Positions 34,712-42,937 of a DNA stretch of 64,000 nt are shown piece by piece. The stretch comes from Neisseria bacilliformis (GTDB lineage Bacteria > Pseudomonadota > Gammaproteobacteria > Burkholderiales > Neisseriaceae). The notes under the pieces were generated by a model. The model had not been told where the DNA came from. It saw only the letters and a program-made list of their open reading frames with translations, and made no database searches. The stretch's first letter is position 1. The number at the start of each line of letters is the position of its first letter. The stretch is from positions 2,418,001 to 2,482,000 of the forward strand of contig NZ_CP059571.1 of the NCBI RefSeq assembly GCF_014055025.1, in the 5' to 3' direction. A program made the position numbers and the translations under genes.

Positions 34712-35380
34712 TTAATGCTCCTGTTTGCGCGCAAGCCGTTTGTAGCGGCGGACAAACCAAATCAGCGGCGGAGTAAACAGCAGTAGGACAAGCGGCTGGC
34801 GGCGCAGTTGCGACTGTTCGCGCTCGAAAACGGCGGCCTGTTCTTCGTAGCGGTATACGGCGGTGTTGCCGACGTTCATTTCGTAGAGCCGGCCGCCGTG
34901 GTAGCGGACGCGGGCGGTTTGGCCTGCGTGGCGGTAGGCGCGGGTGCAGCTGTCTTTGTCAACCGTTTGGCAGTAAAGGTGCAGGTCTTCCGTGGCAGGC
35001 AGGTAGCAGACTCTGAAGCGGTTGCCGCCGCTGCATTCGGGGGCTTGGGGCACGGTAAAGTCGATGGCGGAAAGTTGGTCGCGCGGGATGCGGTAGTCGG
35101 CGGTGTAGTAATCGGCGTAGATCAGGATGTCCATGCCCTGCATCAGCCAGATCACGATGAGCAAACCGGTCAGGTAGCTGCCGATGCCGGCAGGCGCTGC
35201 GTCCTGCCCGCGCCGCAGCCGCCGCGCCACAATAAAGCCGTGCAGGGCGCAAAAGGCGGTAAGGGCGCTCCATGCCGGCCAGGTAGCGGGAGGGTTGGGG
35301 AGGGCAAACTGAAAGATGCAGGCGGAAACGGCGGCATAGAGCAGAAGCAGGACGTTGAGTTTGTTAAGTGTGACGGTCAT
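34712..35380 (-). CDS. Predicted membrane protein of unknown function
   Basis: A 222-residue protein starting MTVTLNKLNVLLLLYAAVSA at the ATG at 35380. Three hydrophobic segments lie in the first 110 residues and one, LVLLLFTPPLIWFV, near the C-terminus. Between them a soluble region of about 90 residues carries three cysteines (in PQAPECSGGNRFRVCYLP and HLYCQTVDKDSC) and probably faces the periplasm. I recognise no family. It has DUS terminators on both sides and is likely monocistronic. Confidence 0.75.
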   Translation of the reverse strand: MTVTLNKLNVLLLLYAAVSACIFQFALPNPPATWPAWSALTAFCALHGFIVARRLRRGQDAAPAGIGSYLTGLLIVIWLMQGMDILIYADYYTADYRIPRDQLSAIDFTVPQAPECSGGNRFRVCYLPATEDLHLYCQTVDKDSCTRAYRHAGQTARVRYHGGRLYEMNVGNTAVYRYEEQAAVFEREQSQLRRQPLVLLLFTPPLIWFVRRYKRLARKQEH

Positions 35381-35406
35381 GGTGGGGCTTTCGGTTGGCA
35401 GTTTGG

Positions 35407-35447
35407 AGGCCGTCTGAAAACCGTAAAACACGTTTTTCAGACGGCCT
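35407..35447. repeat. Inverted DUS pair upstream of the membrane protein gene
   Basis: AGGCCGTCTGAA at 35407-35418 and TTCAGACGGCCT at 35436-35447. Confidence 0.6.
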
Positions 35448-35489
35448 TTTGGTGTGGGCGCACGCGGTCTGTGTTGTTCGGACGTCCTG

Positions 35490-35523
35490 AAACCGCGTGC
35501 GTAGCTGCGCCACATACCCTACT
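35490..35523. repeat. REP-type palindrome (GTAGGGTGTGT family)
   Basis: A reverse copy reading AAACCGCGTGCGTAGCTGCG and ending ACCCTACT. Confidence 0.65.
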
Positions 35524-35554
35524 TCATGTGCCGCATTTGCGTTATCGGCACACG

Positions 35555-36280
35555 TCAGTGCATCACCTGCGCGAGGAACTGTTTGGCGCGTTCGCTTTGC
35601 GGGTTTTTGAAGAAGGCTTCGGGCGGGGCGTCTTCGACGATTTGGCCGTGGTCGACGAAAATCACGCGGTCGGCCACTTCACGGGCGAAGCCCATTTCGT
35701 GGGTTACGCACATCATGGTCATGCCGCTTTGGGCGAGGTCTTTCATCACTTTCAGCACTTCGCCGACCATTTCGGGGTCGAGGGCGGAGGTGGGTTCGTC
35801 AAACAGCATCACCGCCGGCTCCATCGCCAGGCCGCGCGCGATGGCCACGCGCTGCTGCTGGCCGCCGGAGAGTTCGCCCGGCAGCGCGTCCTGCTTGTGG
35901 GCGAGGCCGACGCGTTCGAGCAGGCTCATGGCTTTGAGCACGGCTTCCTCGCGTTTTTGCTTTTTGACGCGCACGGGCGAGAGGATGATGTTTTCCAGCA
36001 CGGTCAGATGCGGGTAGAGGTTGAAGTGCTGGAAGACGAAGCCGACTTCGGTGCGCACTTTGTTGAGGTCGGTTTTCGGGTCGGCAACGTTGATGCCGTC
36101 CACCCAGATTTCGCCGCTCTGGATTTTTTCGAGCTGGTTGATGGTGCGGATGAGGGTGGATTTGCCGCTGCCGGAGGGGCCGCAGATGACGACGACTTCG
36201 CCCTGTTTCACTTCGAGGTTGACGTTGTTGACCACATGCAGGTCTTTGAAATATTTGTTGACGTTTTTCAGTTTGATCAT
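35555..36280 (-). CDS. Polar amino-acid ABC transporter ATP-binding protein (GlnQ-like)
   Basis: This 241-residue ATPase has Walker [16 protein letters not shown], the Q-loop [15 protein letters not shown], the signature [17 protein letters not shown] and Walker [16 protein letters not shown]. Sequence and length fit the polar amino-acid (PAAT) class. No permease or binding protein is adjacent. A matching permease gene lies about 22 kb away at 58430-59179, so the transporter genes are dispersed or belong to different systems. Confidence 0.92.
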   Translation of the reverse strand: MIKLKNVNKYFKDLHVVNNVNLEVKQGEVVVICGPSGSGKSTLIRTINQLEKIQSGEIWVDGINVADPKTDLNKVRTEVGFVFQHFNLYPHLTVLENIILSPVRVKKQKREEAVLKAMSLLERVGLAHKQDALPGELSGGQQQRVAIARGLAMEPAVMLFDEPTSALDPEMVGEVLKVMKDLAQSGMTMMCVTHEMGFAREVADRVIFVDHGQIVEDAPPEAFFKNPQSERAKQFLAQVMH

Positions 36281-36306
36281 GGTGTTTCCAATGGGGTTGT
36301 GTTTTT

Positions 36307-37086
36307 TCAGACGGCCTTCCGCAGCAGATAATTGCTTAATCCGACGTATTTTTCCGGCGCGATATGTTCGGGGCGGTCTTGCGGGTTGATGCCGGCGGCC
36401 TGCAAGTCGCCGTCGGCGGCCAGCTCTTTGAGGTTGTTGCGTATGGTTTTGCGCCGCTGGTGGAAGGCGGCTTTGACCAGGCGGGCGAAAGCGTCGAAAT
36501 CGTCGGCGCGGCCGATGCGGTGTTTGAGCGGGATCATGCGCACCACGGCGGAATCGACTTTCGGCGCGGGCGAGAAGGCTTCGGGCGGCACGTTTATCAG
36601 CGGCTCCATCTCGAAAAAGTATTGCAGCATCACGCTGAGGCGGCCGTAGTCGTTGCTGCCGGGGGCGGCGGTCATGCGTTCGACCACTTCTTTTTGCAGC
36701 ATGAAGTGCATGTCGGCAACGTCGTCGGCGATTTCGCTCAGGCGGAACAGCAGCGGCGTGGAGATGTTGTAGGGCAGGTTGCCGACGATTTTCTTTTTGC
36801 CCGCGATGCTGTTGAAATCAAACTGCAAAACGTCGCCTTCGTGGATGACGAGTTTGTCGGCGAAGGGCAGGTTTTTTAAGCGGGCGACGATGTCGCGGTC
36901 GATTTCGACCACGTGCAGGCGGTTGAGTTTGGCCGCCAGCGGCGCGGTGATGGCGGCGAGGCCGGGGCCGATTTCGATGACGGTGTCGTCCGGCTGCGGG
37001 CGCACGGCGTTGACGATGTCGGCGATGATACGCGTATCCTGCAAAAAATTCTGCCCGAAACGCTTGCGGGCTTGGTGTTCTTTCAT
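36307..37086 (-). CDS. rsmA: 16S rRNA dimethyladenosine transferase
   Basis: A 259-residue KsgA-family enzyme starting [20 protein letters not shown] at the ATG at 37086. [19 protein letters not shown] (SAM site), [11 protein letters not shown] and [15 protein letters not shown] (the NLPY catalytic motif) are present. It dimethylates two adenines of the 3' hairpin of 16S rRNA. Full length. A DUS overlaps its 3' end. Confidence 0.96.
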   Translation of the reverse strand: MKEHQARKRFGQNFLQDTRIIADIVNAVRPQPDDTVIEIGPGLAAITAPLAAKLNRLHVVEIDRDIVARLKNLPFADKLVIHEGDVLQFDFNSIAGKKKIVGNLPYNISTPLLFRLSEIADDVADMHFMLQKEVVERMTAAPGSNDYGRLSVMLQYFFEMEPLINVPPEAFSPAPKVDSAVVRMIPLKHRIGRADDFDAFARLVKAAFHQRRKTIRNNLKELAADGDLQAAGINPQDRPEHIAPEKYVGLSNYLLRKAV

Positions 37087-37226
37087 GGTGGCACGCTTTG
37101 CGGTAAAGTCGCGCATTGTAGCCGAAAAGGCCGTCTGAAAGCGCGGCTTCGGCGAAGTTTCGCCATCGGCAAAGCCGTTTTTCAGGCGGCCTCAAACGCT
37201 ATTTTTGTCCATCGAAAGGAATCACC

Positions 37227-37358
37227 ATGAAACCGCTGCTCTGTACCCTCTGCCTGTCCCTGCTGTTGTCCGCCTGCGCCGCCGCGCCCTCTTCTTCGGG
37301 CGGCAGCGAGCTGTACGGCGAAATCAAGGCGGGCGTGGAAACTTCGCATACGCGTTGA
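37227..37358 (+). CDS. Tiny lipoprotein with a porin-like N-terminal signature
   Basis: The ATG at 37227, with AAAGGAATC before it, opens a 43-residue frame. A lipoprotein signal peptide (MKPLLCTLCLSLLLSACAAA, lipobox LSAC) is followed by SELYGEIKAGVETSHTR and a stop. The second part looks like the first strand of a neisserial porin, as if a porin gene had been truncated and fused to a lipoprotein leader. It may be a remnant or a very small lipoprotein; expression is likely, function unknown. Confidence 0.5.
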   Translation: MKPLLCTLCLSLLLSACAAAPSSSGGSELYGEIKAGVETSHTR

Positions 37359-37362
37359 AAAC

Positions 37363-37677
37363 ATGGCGGAAAACACGATGGAAAACGCCGCCGTCGCCCT
37401 GACGCCGAACGAGGCCGACGCCCTCATCCGGCTGGTTTTGTACGCCAAGTTTGAAACGCGGGATGAAGATTCGCTGCTGTTCGCGGGCAGCCCGTTTGCG
37501 AACGCGGCCTTGGAAAAGCTGCTGCACGCCCACCCGCTTTACGGCGGGGCGGCGTTTTCCGGCCGCCCGCTGCCGGAACAATACGGAAAACTGCTGGCGG
37601 ACAAACTTGCCGGCGCGGGTTTCGCCCCGCCCGACGAAGCGGCTTGGGCTGCACTGGCGTTTCCCTATCAGCCCTAA
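37363..37677 (+). CDS. Unknown protein of 104 residues
   Basis: It starts MAENTMENAAVALTPNEADA four bases after the tiny lipoprotein gene, so the two may be co-translated. The sequence contains LIRLVLYAKFETRDEDSLLF, ALEKLLHAHPLYGGAAF and YGKLLADKLAGAGF, probably all-helical and soluble. No domain is recognised. An alternative start is the ATG at 37378. Codon use and GC match the neighbourhood. Confidence 0.65.
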   Translation: MAENTMENAAVALTPNEADALIRLVLYAKFETRDEDSLLFAGSPFANAALEKLLHAHPLYGGAAFSGRPLPEQYGKLLADKLAGAGFAPPDEAAWAALAFPYQP

Positions 37678-37698
37678 AAACTTGATGAAAACACAAAA

Positions 37699-37731
37699 AG
37701 GCCGTCTGAAAAAACGTTTTTCAGACGGCCT
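37699..37731. terminator. DUS-pair terminator between convergent genes
   Basis: AGGCCGTCTGAA at 37699-37710 and TTCAGACGGCCT at 37720-37731 lie between the 37363 gene and the convergent glycine-zipper gene and can serve both. Confidence 0.75.
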
Positions 37732-37749
37732 GATGCAAAGGGAAGCGGT

Positions 37750-37962
37750 TTAGCGGTGGCGGTGAACCTGGCTGCCGATGACGCCGCCGAGTGCCGCGCC
37801 GCCGAGTGTCGAACCGGTGTCGCCGCCGATCAGGTTGCCGGCCACGCCGCCGATTACCGCGCCGGTGGCGGTGTTGCGCTGGGTCTGCGTCAGACCGTTG
37901 CACGCGCTGAGGGAGGCGGTCAGGGCGATGAGGGCGGCGGTTTTCACGAATAACGGTTTCAT
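37750..37962 (-). CDS. Glycine-zipper lipoprotein (OsmB/Rickettsia 17-kDa type)
   Basis: A 70-residue protein starting MKPLFVKTAALIALTASLSA with lipobox LSAC. GAVIGGVAGNLIGGDTGS and LGGAALGGVIGSQVHRHR form a two-helix glycine zipper. Such small lipoproteins sit in the outer membrane and are often stress-induced. Full length for the short form of the family. Confidence 0.85.
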   Translation of the reverse strand: MKPLFVKTAALIALTASLSACNGLTQTQRNTATGAVIGGVAGNLIGGDTGSTLGGAALGGVIGSQVHRHR

Positions 37963-38074
37963 ATGTACTCCTTGGTAGAAAAACGCCATTGCGTTTGCTA
38001 AAATGGCGGCGTAAGAATACACACGCCCCGCGTTGGCGGGCGTTTGCCGGAGTTAAACTTTCAAAAGGTTTGTT

Positions 38075-38524
38075 ATGTCTGCCTATCCGCTGCTGCACAT
38101 CGTGCACCTGTTTTGCGCCATCGCCTTTGTCGGCGGCGTGTTTTTCGAGGGGCTGGTGCTGGGCGTGATGCATACCAAAGCCGTGTCGCGCGAGGCGCGG
38201 CGCGAGGTGGAGCGGGCCTTGTCGAAACGGGCGGTGAAGGTGATGCCGTGGATTGTGGCGGGCGTGTTCCTCTCGGGCGCGGGTATGGCCTATCTGCGCT
38301 ACCTGCCCAATCTGGCGCAGCCCTTTGCCGCCTCGTTCAACACCCAGCTCGCGCTGAAAATCTGCATCGCGCTGAGCATACTCGTCCATTTCGTCATCGC
38401 GGTAACGAAAATGCGGCGCGGCACGCTGACGAAAAACTGGTCGCGCTACATCCACGCCGCCGTGCTGGCGCATATGGTATTGATCGTGCTGCTGGCGAAA
38501 ACGATGTTTTATGTGGTGTGGTGA
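38075..38524 (+). CDS. CopD-like four-helix membrane protein
   Basis: A 149-residue protein with four hydrophobic segments: LLHIVHLFCAIAFVGGVFFE, the PWIVAGVFLSGAGMAYL stretch, LKICIALSILVHFVIAV and HMVLIVLLAKTMFYVVW. Conserved His residues in helices 1, 3 and 4 resemble CopD/YcnJ-like or haem-binding four-helix proteins. Metal or haem binding is an inference. It stands alone between DUS terminators. Confidence 0.75.
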   Translation: MSAYPLLHIVHLFCAIAFVGGVFFEGLVLGVMHTKAVSREARREVERALSKRAVKVMPWIVAGVFLSGAGMAYLRYLPNLAQPFAASFNTQLALKICIALSILVHFVIAVTKMRRGTLTKNWSRYIHAAVLAHMVLIVLLAKTMFYVVW

Positions 38525-38542
38525 AGGGCGCGAAACGGCATG

Positions 38543-38574
38543 AGGCCGTCTGAAAAACGGTTTTCAGACGGCCT
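38543..38574 (+). terminator. DUS-pair terminator
   Basis: AGGCCGTCTGAA at 38543-38554 and TTCAGACGGCCT at 38563-38574, 19 bases after the CopD-like stop. Confidence 0.7.
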
Positions 38575-38648
38575 CATGCCGTTTTTCCAACCCCCGCGCC
38601 ACCAAATGCCTATAATCCGCAATACCCGTCTCCCACAAGGATCCTCCC

Positions 38649-39920
38649 ATGAAACACACCGTCATCATCGGCGGCGGCTTTGCCGGCGTGAACCTCGCCC
38701 GCGAACTCGCCCGAAGCGCAGACCACCGCATCACCCTCATCGACAAAAACAACTACAACTTCTTCCCGCCGCTGATTTACCAAGTGGCCGCCGGCTTCAT
38801 GTCGCCCTCCGACATCAGCTACCCCTTCCGCAAACTGTTCAACCGCCGCCCGAACGCCCGCTTCCGCCAGGGCGAAGTGCGCCGCATCGACTCCGCCGAG
38901 TGCCGCGTCTATTTGCAACACGGCGGGAGCGTGGACTACGACCTCCTCGTCATCGCCACCGGCACCCGCCCCAACTTCTTCGGCAACCAAGAAATCGAAC
39001 GCCACGCCTACGCCATGAAAACCCTCGGCGACGCGCTGGCCATCCGCAACAACATCCTCGCCCGACTCGAAGCCGCCTGCGCCCTGCCGCCCGCCGAGCG
39101 CGCGCCCTACCTGCATTTCGTCGTCGCCGGCGGCGGCGCGAGCGGCGTGGAACTCACCGGCATCTTCGCCGAAATGCGCCGCGACATATTCAACAAAGAC
39201 TACCCCGAGCTGCAAGGCGAACACAGCCGCCTCACCCTCGTTACCGCCGACCCCGTGCTGCTGCCGCCCATGAGCGCGTCCGCCCAACGCTACACCGCCG
39301 CCGAGCTGCACCGCCTCGGCGCGGACGTCATCTGCAACGACCGCGTAACCGGCTACGACGGCCACACCGTCCGCCTCGAAAGCGGCCGCAGCATCGCCGC
39401 CAAAAGCCTGATTTGGACGGCCGGCGTAACCGCCCGGCGCACCGACGGCATCCCCGACGAATGCTACACACGCGGCAACCGCCTGCGCACCGATCGCCAA
39501 CTGCGCGTCATTGGGCTGGACAACGTGTACGCCCTCGGCGACTGCGCCCTCGTCGAAGGCGACTCCGCCTACCCGAACGGCCACCCCCAGCTCGGCCAAG
39601 TCGCCAAAGCGCAGGGGCTGTACCTCGCCCGCGCCCTGATTCGCGGCGGCGGCGAAGCTTTTGCATACAAACACCAGGGCGACATGGCCATCATCGGCCG
39701 CCTCTCCGCCGTCGCCGACTTCCCCGGCGGGCGCAGCAGCCACGGCATCCTCACCTGGGCGGTGTGGGTCGCCGTCCACATCCTCGCCCTCGTAACCTTC
39801 CGCAACCGCCTCGCCGCCGCCTACAACTGGGGCATCGCCTTCCTCACCCGCAACCAAACCCTGCGCATGATCATCCGTCCCACCCCGCCCGCCGACGCGC
39901 AAAACGGGCGCGACGGCTAG
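38649..39920 (+). CDS. ndh: Type II NADH dehydrogenase (NAD(P)/FAD oxidoreductase)
   Basis: This 423-residue flavoprotein starts MKHTVIIGGGFAGVNLAREL, an FAD-binding GxGxxG fold. It has a second dinucleotide fold, FVVAGGGASGVELTGIFAEM, and the late FAD motif NVYALGDCALVEGD. A C-terminal hydrophobic segment, LTWAVWVAVHILALVTF, probably attaches it to the membrane, where it passes electrons from NADH to quinone without pumping protons. ATG with AAGGATCC upstream. Confidence 0.93.
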   Translation: MKHTVIIGGGFAGVNLARELARSADHRITLIDKNNYNFFPPLIYQVAAGFMSPSDISYPFRKLFNRRPNARFRQGEVRRIDSAECRVYLQHGGSVDYDLLVIATGTRPNFFGNQEIERHAYAMKTLGDALAIRNNILARLEAACALPPAERAPYLHFVVAGGGASGVELTGIFAEMRRDIFNKDYPELQGEHSRLTLVTADPVLLPPMSASAQRYTAAELHRLGADVICNDRVTGYDGHTVRLESGRSIAAKSLIWTAGVTARRTDGIPDECYTRGNRLRTDRQLRVIGLDNVYALGDCALVEGDSAYPNGHPQLGQVAKAQGLYLARALIRGGGEAFAYKHQGDMAIIGRLSAVADFPGGRSSHGILTWAVWVAVHILALVTFRNRLAAAYNWGIAFLTRNQTLRMIIRPTPPADAQNGRDG

Positions 39921-39947
39921 CCGTTTTGCCGCGAGGAAAGTACGCAG

Positions 39948-39979
39948 AGGCCGTCTGAAAACCCATTTTCAGACGGCCT
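39948..39979 (+). terminator. DUS-pair terminator downstream of ndh
   Basis: AGGCCGTCTGAA at 39948-39959 and TTCAGACGGCCT at 39968-39979. Confidence 0.7.
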
Positions 39980-39998
39980 CTGCCGTTTGCATCAGTAA

Positions 39999-40106
39999 GT
40001 AGGGTGTGTGGCGCAAGCCGCGCACGCGGTTTCGGTTTTGCGAAAGGCACGGATTTGTGGTGCGGCATAAACCGCGTGCGTCGCCTCGGGGCGACACACC
40101 CTGCCT
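39999..40106. repeat. Inverted pair of REP-type palindromes (GTAGGGTGTGT family)
   Basis: A forward copy at 39999-40032 (GTAGGGTGTGTGGCGCAAGC start) and a reverse copy at 40069-40106 ending GACACACCCTGCCT. The region 39980-40231 holds no gene; a DUS with tail lies at about 40152-40192. Confidence 0.75.
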
Positions 40107-40231
40107 AAGGTTCGGCATCCGCAAAAAACGAAGGCATGATTGGAACGGCAAAAGGCCGTCTAAAAGCACAGCTTCGGCGCAGCCAAAAACCGTTTTCAAG
40201 GTTTTCAGACGGCCTTTTTGTTTGCGCCGCT

Positions 40232-41092
40232 TTATTCTTTGTGCGGCTCCCTGCCGTGTTCTTTGTCTTTCATGCGCACGGCCATGAGGGTGTGCAGGCG
40301 GCGGTGGTCGGCGCGGGCGACGGTGAACAGCAGCGGCGGCAGGGCGATTTTGTCGCCGCGCACGGGCAGGCGGCCGAGTTCCTGGATGACGAGGCCGCCG
40401 ATGGTGTCGGCTTCTTCGCCGGAATAATCCGTACCGAAGTAGGCGTTGATGTCTTCGATTTCGGTTACGGCGTTGATGCGCCAGCGTTCGGCGGATACGG
40501 GGAAGATGTTGTCGGCGGAGTCGTCTTCGTCGAATTCGTCTTCGATATTGCCGATGATTTGTTCGATGACGTCTTCAAAGGTTACGAGGCCGGAGGTGCC
40601 ACCGTATTCGTCGACGACGATGGCCATGTGCAGGCGTTGTTCGCGGAAGGTTTTCAAGAGGGCGTTGAGCGATTTGCCTTCGGGGACGAAGCAGGCGGGG
40701 CGCAGCAGGCTTTCGAGGTCGAAGGGTTCGCTGCTGCCGATGTATTTGAGCAGGTCTTTGGCGTGGAGGATGCCGAGGATGGTGTCTTTGTCGCCGTCGA
40801 TGACGGGGAAACGGGAGTGGGCGGTTTCGATGATGTAGGGGATGATGCGTTCCAGGCTGTCGCCGGCTTTGACGACGCTCATCTGCGAGCGGGTAATCAT
40901 GGCGTCGCGCACTTCGAGTTCGGCGAAGTCGAGGACTTTTTCCAGCCGCTGCATGGTGTCGGCGTCGAAGGCTTGTTGTTCGTGCGCCTGTTGCAGAAGG
41001 GCGAGCACGCCTTCGGCGGTGTCGGGGGCGTTGCCGCTGAGGCGGTGGATGATGCGTTCGAGGAGGTTGGGTTTCGACGGGCTGCCGTCCAT
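40232..41092 (-). CDS. corC: CorC/HlyC-type CBS-domain protein
   Basis: A 286-residue protein. Tandem CBS domains span roughly residues 65-190 (MITRSQMSVVKAGDSLERII, FPVIDGDKDTILGILHAKDL, MAIVVDEYGGTSGLVTFEDV). A C-terminal CorC/HlyC domain follows with EIEDINAYFGTDYSGEEADT. This soluble form is linked to magnesium/cobalt efflux and appears in Gram-negatives next to ybeY, as here (11-base gap), and often lnt. Confidence 0.93.
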   Translation of the reverse strand: MDGSPSKPNLLERIIHRLSGNAPDTAEGVLALLQQAHEQQAFDADTMQRLEKVLDFAELEVRDAMITRSQMSVVKAGDSLERIIPYIIETAHSRFPVIDGDKDTILGILHAKDLLKYIGSSEPFDLESLLRPACFVPEGKSLNALLKTFREQRLHMAIVVDEYGGTSGLVTFEDVIEQIIGNIEDEFDEDDSADNIFPVSAERWRINAVTEIEDINAYFGTDYSGEEADTIGGLVIQELGRLPVRGDKIALPPLLFTVARADHRRLHTLMAVRMKDKEHGREPHKE

Positions 41093-41103
41093 TGCGTTTG
41101 TTC

Positions 41104-41601
41104 CTATTTGTATGGGTCGGGGTATGCTAACTGATTCAGCAATTCGGTTTCAAGGGTTTCCATTTCTTCGGCTTCGGTGTCTTCGATGTGGTCGTAGCCC
41201 ATGAGGTGCAGGGTGCCGTGGATGGTGAGGTGGGCGTAGTGCTGCTCGGGGGTTTTGCCTTGTTCGGCGGCTTCTTTGAGGACGATTTGGGGGCAGATGA
41301 CGAGGTCGCCGTGCAGGCCGTCTGAAAGGGGGGCGCAGGTTTCGCCTTCGTCGAGGGCGAAGCTCAATACGTTGGTGGCGTAGTCTTTGCCACGGTAGTC
41401 GCGGTTGCAGGCGCGGGCGGCGGGTTCGTCGAGGAGGATGAGGGAGATTTCGGCGCGGCGGTAGTGCCGTTTGACGGCCTGCCATATCCAGAGGCGGAAT
41501 TGGTTTTCGGCGGGGGCTTGGGCGGATGATTGGTTGTCGAAATGGAGGTCGAGGCGTTGGCGCAGGATTTTTTGAAAGGGGTGGCGTTTGGCGCGTTTCA
41601 T
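41104..41601 (-). CDS. ybeY: Endoribonuclease YbeY
   Basis: A 165-residue RNase for 16S rRNA 3' maturation and ribosome quality control. The zinc site is HLTIHGTLHLMGYDHIEDTE (three His), preceded by RGKDYATNVLSFALDEGE. LSDGLHGDLVICP shows a DUS-encoded LSDGL where the family has a short variable loop. It is the first gene of the ybeY-corC pair. Confidence 0.95.
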   Translation of the reverse strand: MKRAKRHPFQKILRQRLDLHFDNQSSAQAPAENQFRLWIWQAVKRHYRRAEISLILLDEPAARACNRDYRGKDYATNVLSFALDEGETCAPLSDGLHGDLVICPQIVLKEAAEQGKTPEQHYAHLTIHGTLHLMGYDHIEDTEAEEMETLETELLNQLAYPDPYK

Positions 41602-41667
41602 GGCGGGTTTGCGGGAAAAAGGGGGGATGATACTGGAAAACGGCGCGGGCGGGCGCAGCTTGTGTTA

Positions 41668-41707
41668 AGGCCGTCTGAAAACCTGTTTTACAGCTTTCAG
41701 ACGGCCT
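41668..41707. terminator. DUS-pair terminator downstream of the fHbp-like gene
   Basis: AGGCCGTCTGAA at 41668-41679 and TTCAGACGGCCT at 41696-41707, 25 bases after the minus-strand stop at 41732. Confidence 0.7.
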
Positions 41708-41731
41708 CTATGCATATGCGGGTAAGGCAGC

Positions 41732-42556
41732 CTATTGTTTTTTGCCCGCCATGCCGACGCTTTGTTTGCTGTCGGGGAAATACGCGCCGCCGGCGATTTC
41801 GTTGTATTTCGGGCCGAACAGGATGGCGTTGTAGCTACCGCTGCCCCAGTCGGCGGAGCGGGCGTTGCCGTCCACGCCGGTGGTGTTGTCGGGGCGGGTG
41901 GCAAGGGCGGCTTCTTCCAGCGTGATGTCGCTTTTGCCGGGCAGGCCGCTAATGCTGCCGCGCCCTTTGCGGGTGGCGAAGTTGACGGTGTAATCGAGTT
42001 TGCCGTAGTCCTTTTGGCCGTAGCCGGCTTCGGCGAACGCGCTGCCGGTGTAGTGCGCCTCGCCGCTTTGCGGGATGTCGGCGGCGCGGGTGTGCTCGCC
42101 CTGCGCGCCGGCGATGTGCAGTTTGCCGCTTTCCAAACCGCTGCCCTTGGCGGCAACATAAGACGGAATCAGTCCGGCCACTGCCGAGTAGTCCTGCCGG
42201 TAGAGCACCAGTTTGCCCCGGTCGGACACTTTGCCGCTGCCGTCTTTGCGCTCGTATTCCAGTTCGGTGATTCTGTCCAACAGTTTGTTGCCCATGTCGA
42301 AACCGTCGCCGCTGCGGTAGGTTTTCGTGCGCTCTGCGCCCTGTTTTTCGCTGTCGGTGATGGTGAGGGACGAGTCGGCATCGGGCAGCAGGGTGTTCGA
42401 TTGCGACGCTTCGATTTTCAGCGTGCGGTAATGGCCTTTGGGCGCGGGAGACGGGGTGAGCGCGTCGCCCAGAGCCTCGCCCGCGCTGCTGCAAGCGGAC
42501 AATGCCGCCGCTGCGGCAATAAGGCAGATAAAATGGCTTTGTTTCAAAGTTTCCAC
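41732..42556 (-). CDS. Factor H binding protein-like surface lipoprotein
   Basis: About 274 residues with signal peptide and lipobox LSACSSAGEALGDALTP. The order of motifs parallels meningococcal fHbp (GNA1870): GAERTKTYRSGDGFDMGNKL, IAGAQGEHTRAADIPQSG, ..HYTGSAFAEAGYG, YGKLDYTVNFATRKGRGSI and the end YNEIAGGAYFP...VGMAGKKQ. fHbp binds complement factor H; whether this form does is unknown, since the binding residues are not conserved enough to tell. I prefer the GTG at 42556 with GAGG eight bases upstream; an ATG at 42580 lacks one. Confidence 0.82.
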   Translation of the reverse strand: METLKQSHFICLIAAAAALSACSSAGEALGDALTPSPAPKGHYRTLKIEASQSNTLLPDADSSLTITDSEKQGAERTKTYRSGDGFDMGNKLLDRITELEYERKDGSGKVSDRGKLVLYRQDYSAVAGLIPSYVAAKGSGLESGKLHIAGAQGEHTRAADIPQSGEAHYTGSAFAEAGYGQKDYGKLDYTVNFATRKGRGSISGLPGKSDITLEEAALATRPDNTTGVDGNARSADWGSGSYNAILFGPKYNEIAGGAYFPDSKQSVGMAGKKQ

Positions 42557-42671
42557 GGCATAATCCTCGTTTTTTCTCATAAAGAAAGGCAGATAATAGC
42601 AGTATTACCGTATAACTTCCATTGCACGGCCTGACCTGCGTCAAATCTTGGGCATGTTAACAATCAGACAG

Positions 42672-42722
42672 AGGCCGTCTGAAAACGCGGTTTCCCCGCC
42701 CAAGCGCACGCTTTCAGACGGC
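42672..42722. repeat. Inverted DUS pair upstream of the fHbp-like gene
   Basis: AGGCCGTCTGAA at about 42672-42683 and TTCAGACGGCCT at about 42711-42722, the right one with a CGC-type tail. Confidence 0.6.
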
Positions 42723-42744
42723 CTGTGTTTTGTTTACAATATTA

Positions 42745-42906
42745 AGAACCCGTATTCGCCATTTTCACAGGCAGATTTTATGACATAAAAACACGGCTAC
42801 TGCGTTAAAAATGCTCGCAAGGTACCTAACCTTGCTGCACTTTTTGCCTTGTATCCGCGCTTTTATGTCATAAAATCTGCCTGTGAAAATGGCGAATACA
42901 GGTTCT
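42745..42906. mobile_element. MITE-like element with 52-base terminal inverted repeats (162 bp)
   Basis: The left arm 42745-42796 and right arm 42855-42906 are near-perfect inverted repeats starting AGAACC and containing GTATTCGCCATTTTCACAGG. The 58-base interior, read on the minus strand, is a core (42802-42853) very like that of copies A and B (AGCAAGGTTA, ACCT, GCATTTTTAACGC) although the arms are unrelated. It ends 31 bases before the regulator gene start. No protein is encoded. Confidence 0.8.
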
Positions 42907-42937
42907 GAGAGAATATTTACATTACCGGAAACAACGG

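Noticed and set aside
34808-36331. 507-codon plus-strand frame across the membrane protein and ABC ATPase genes
   Set aside because: It spans two minus-strand genes and the intergenic DUS/REP between them; composition is typical of antisense frames.
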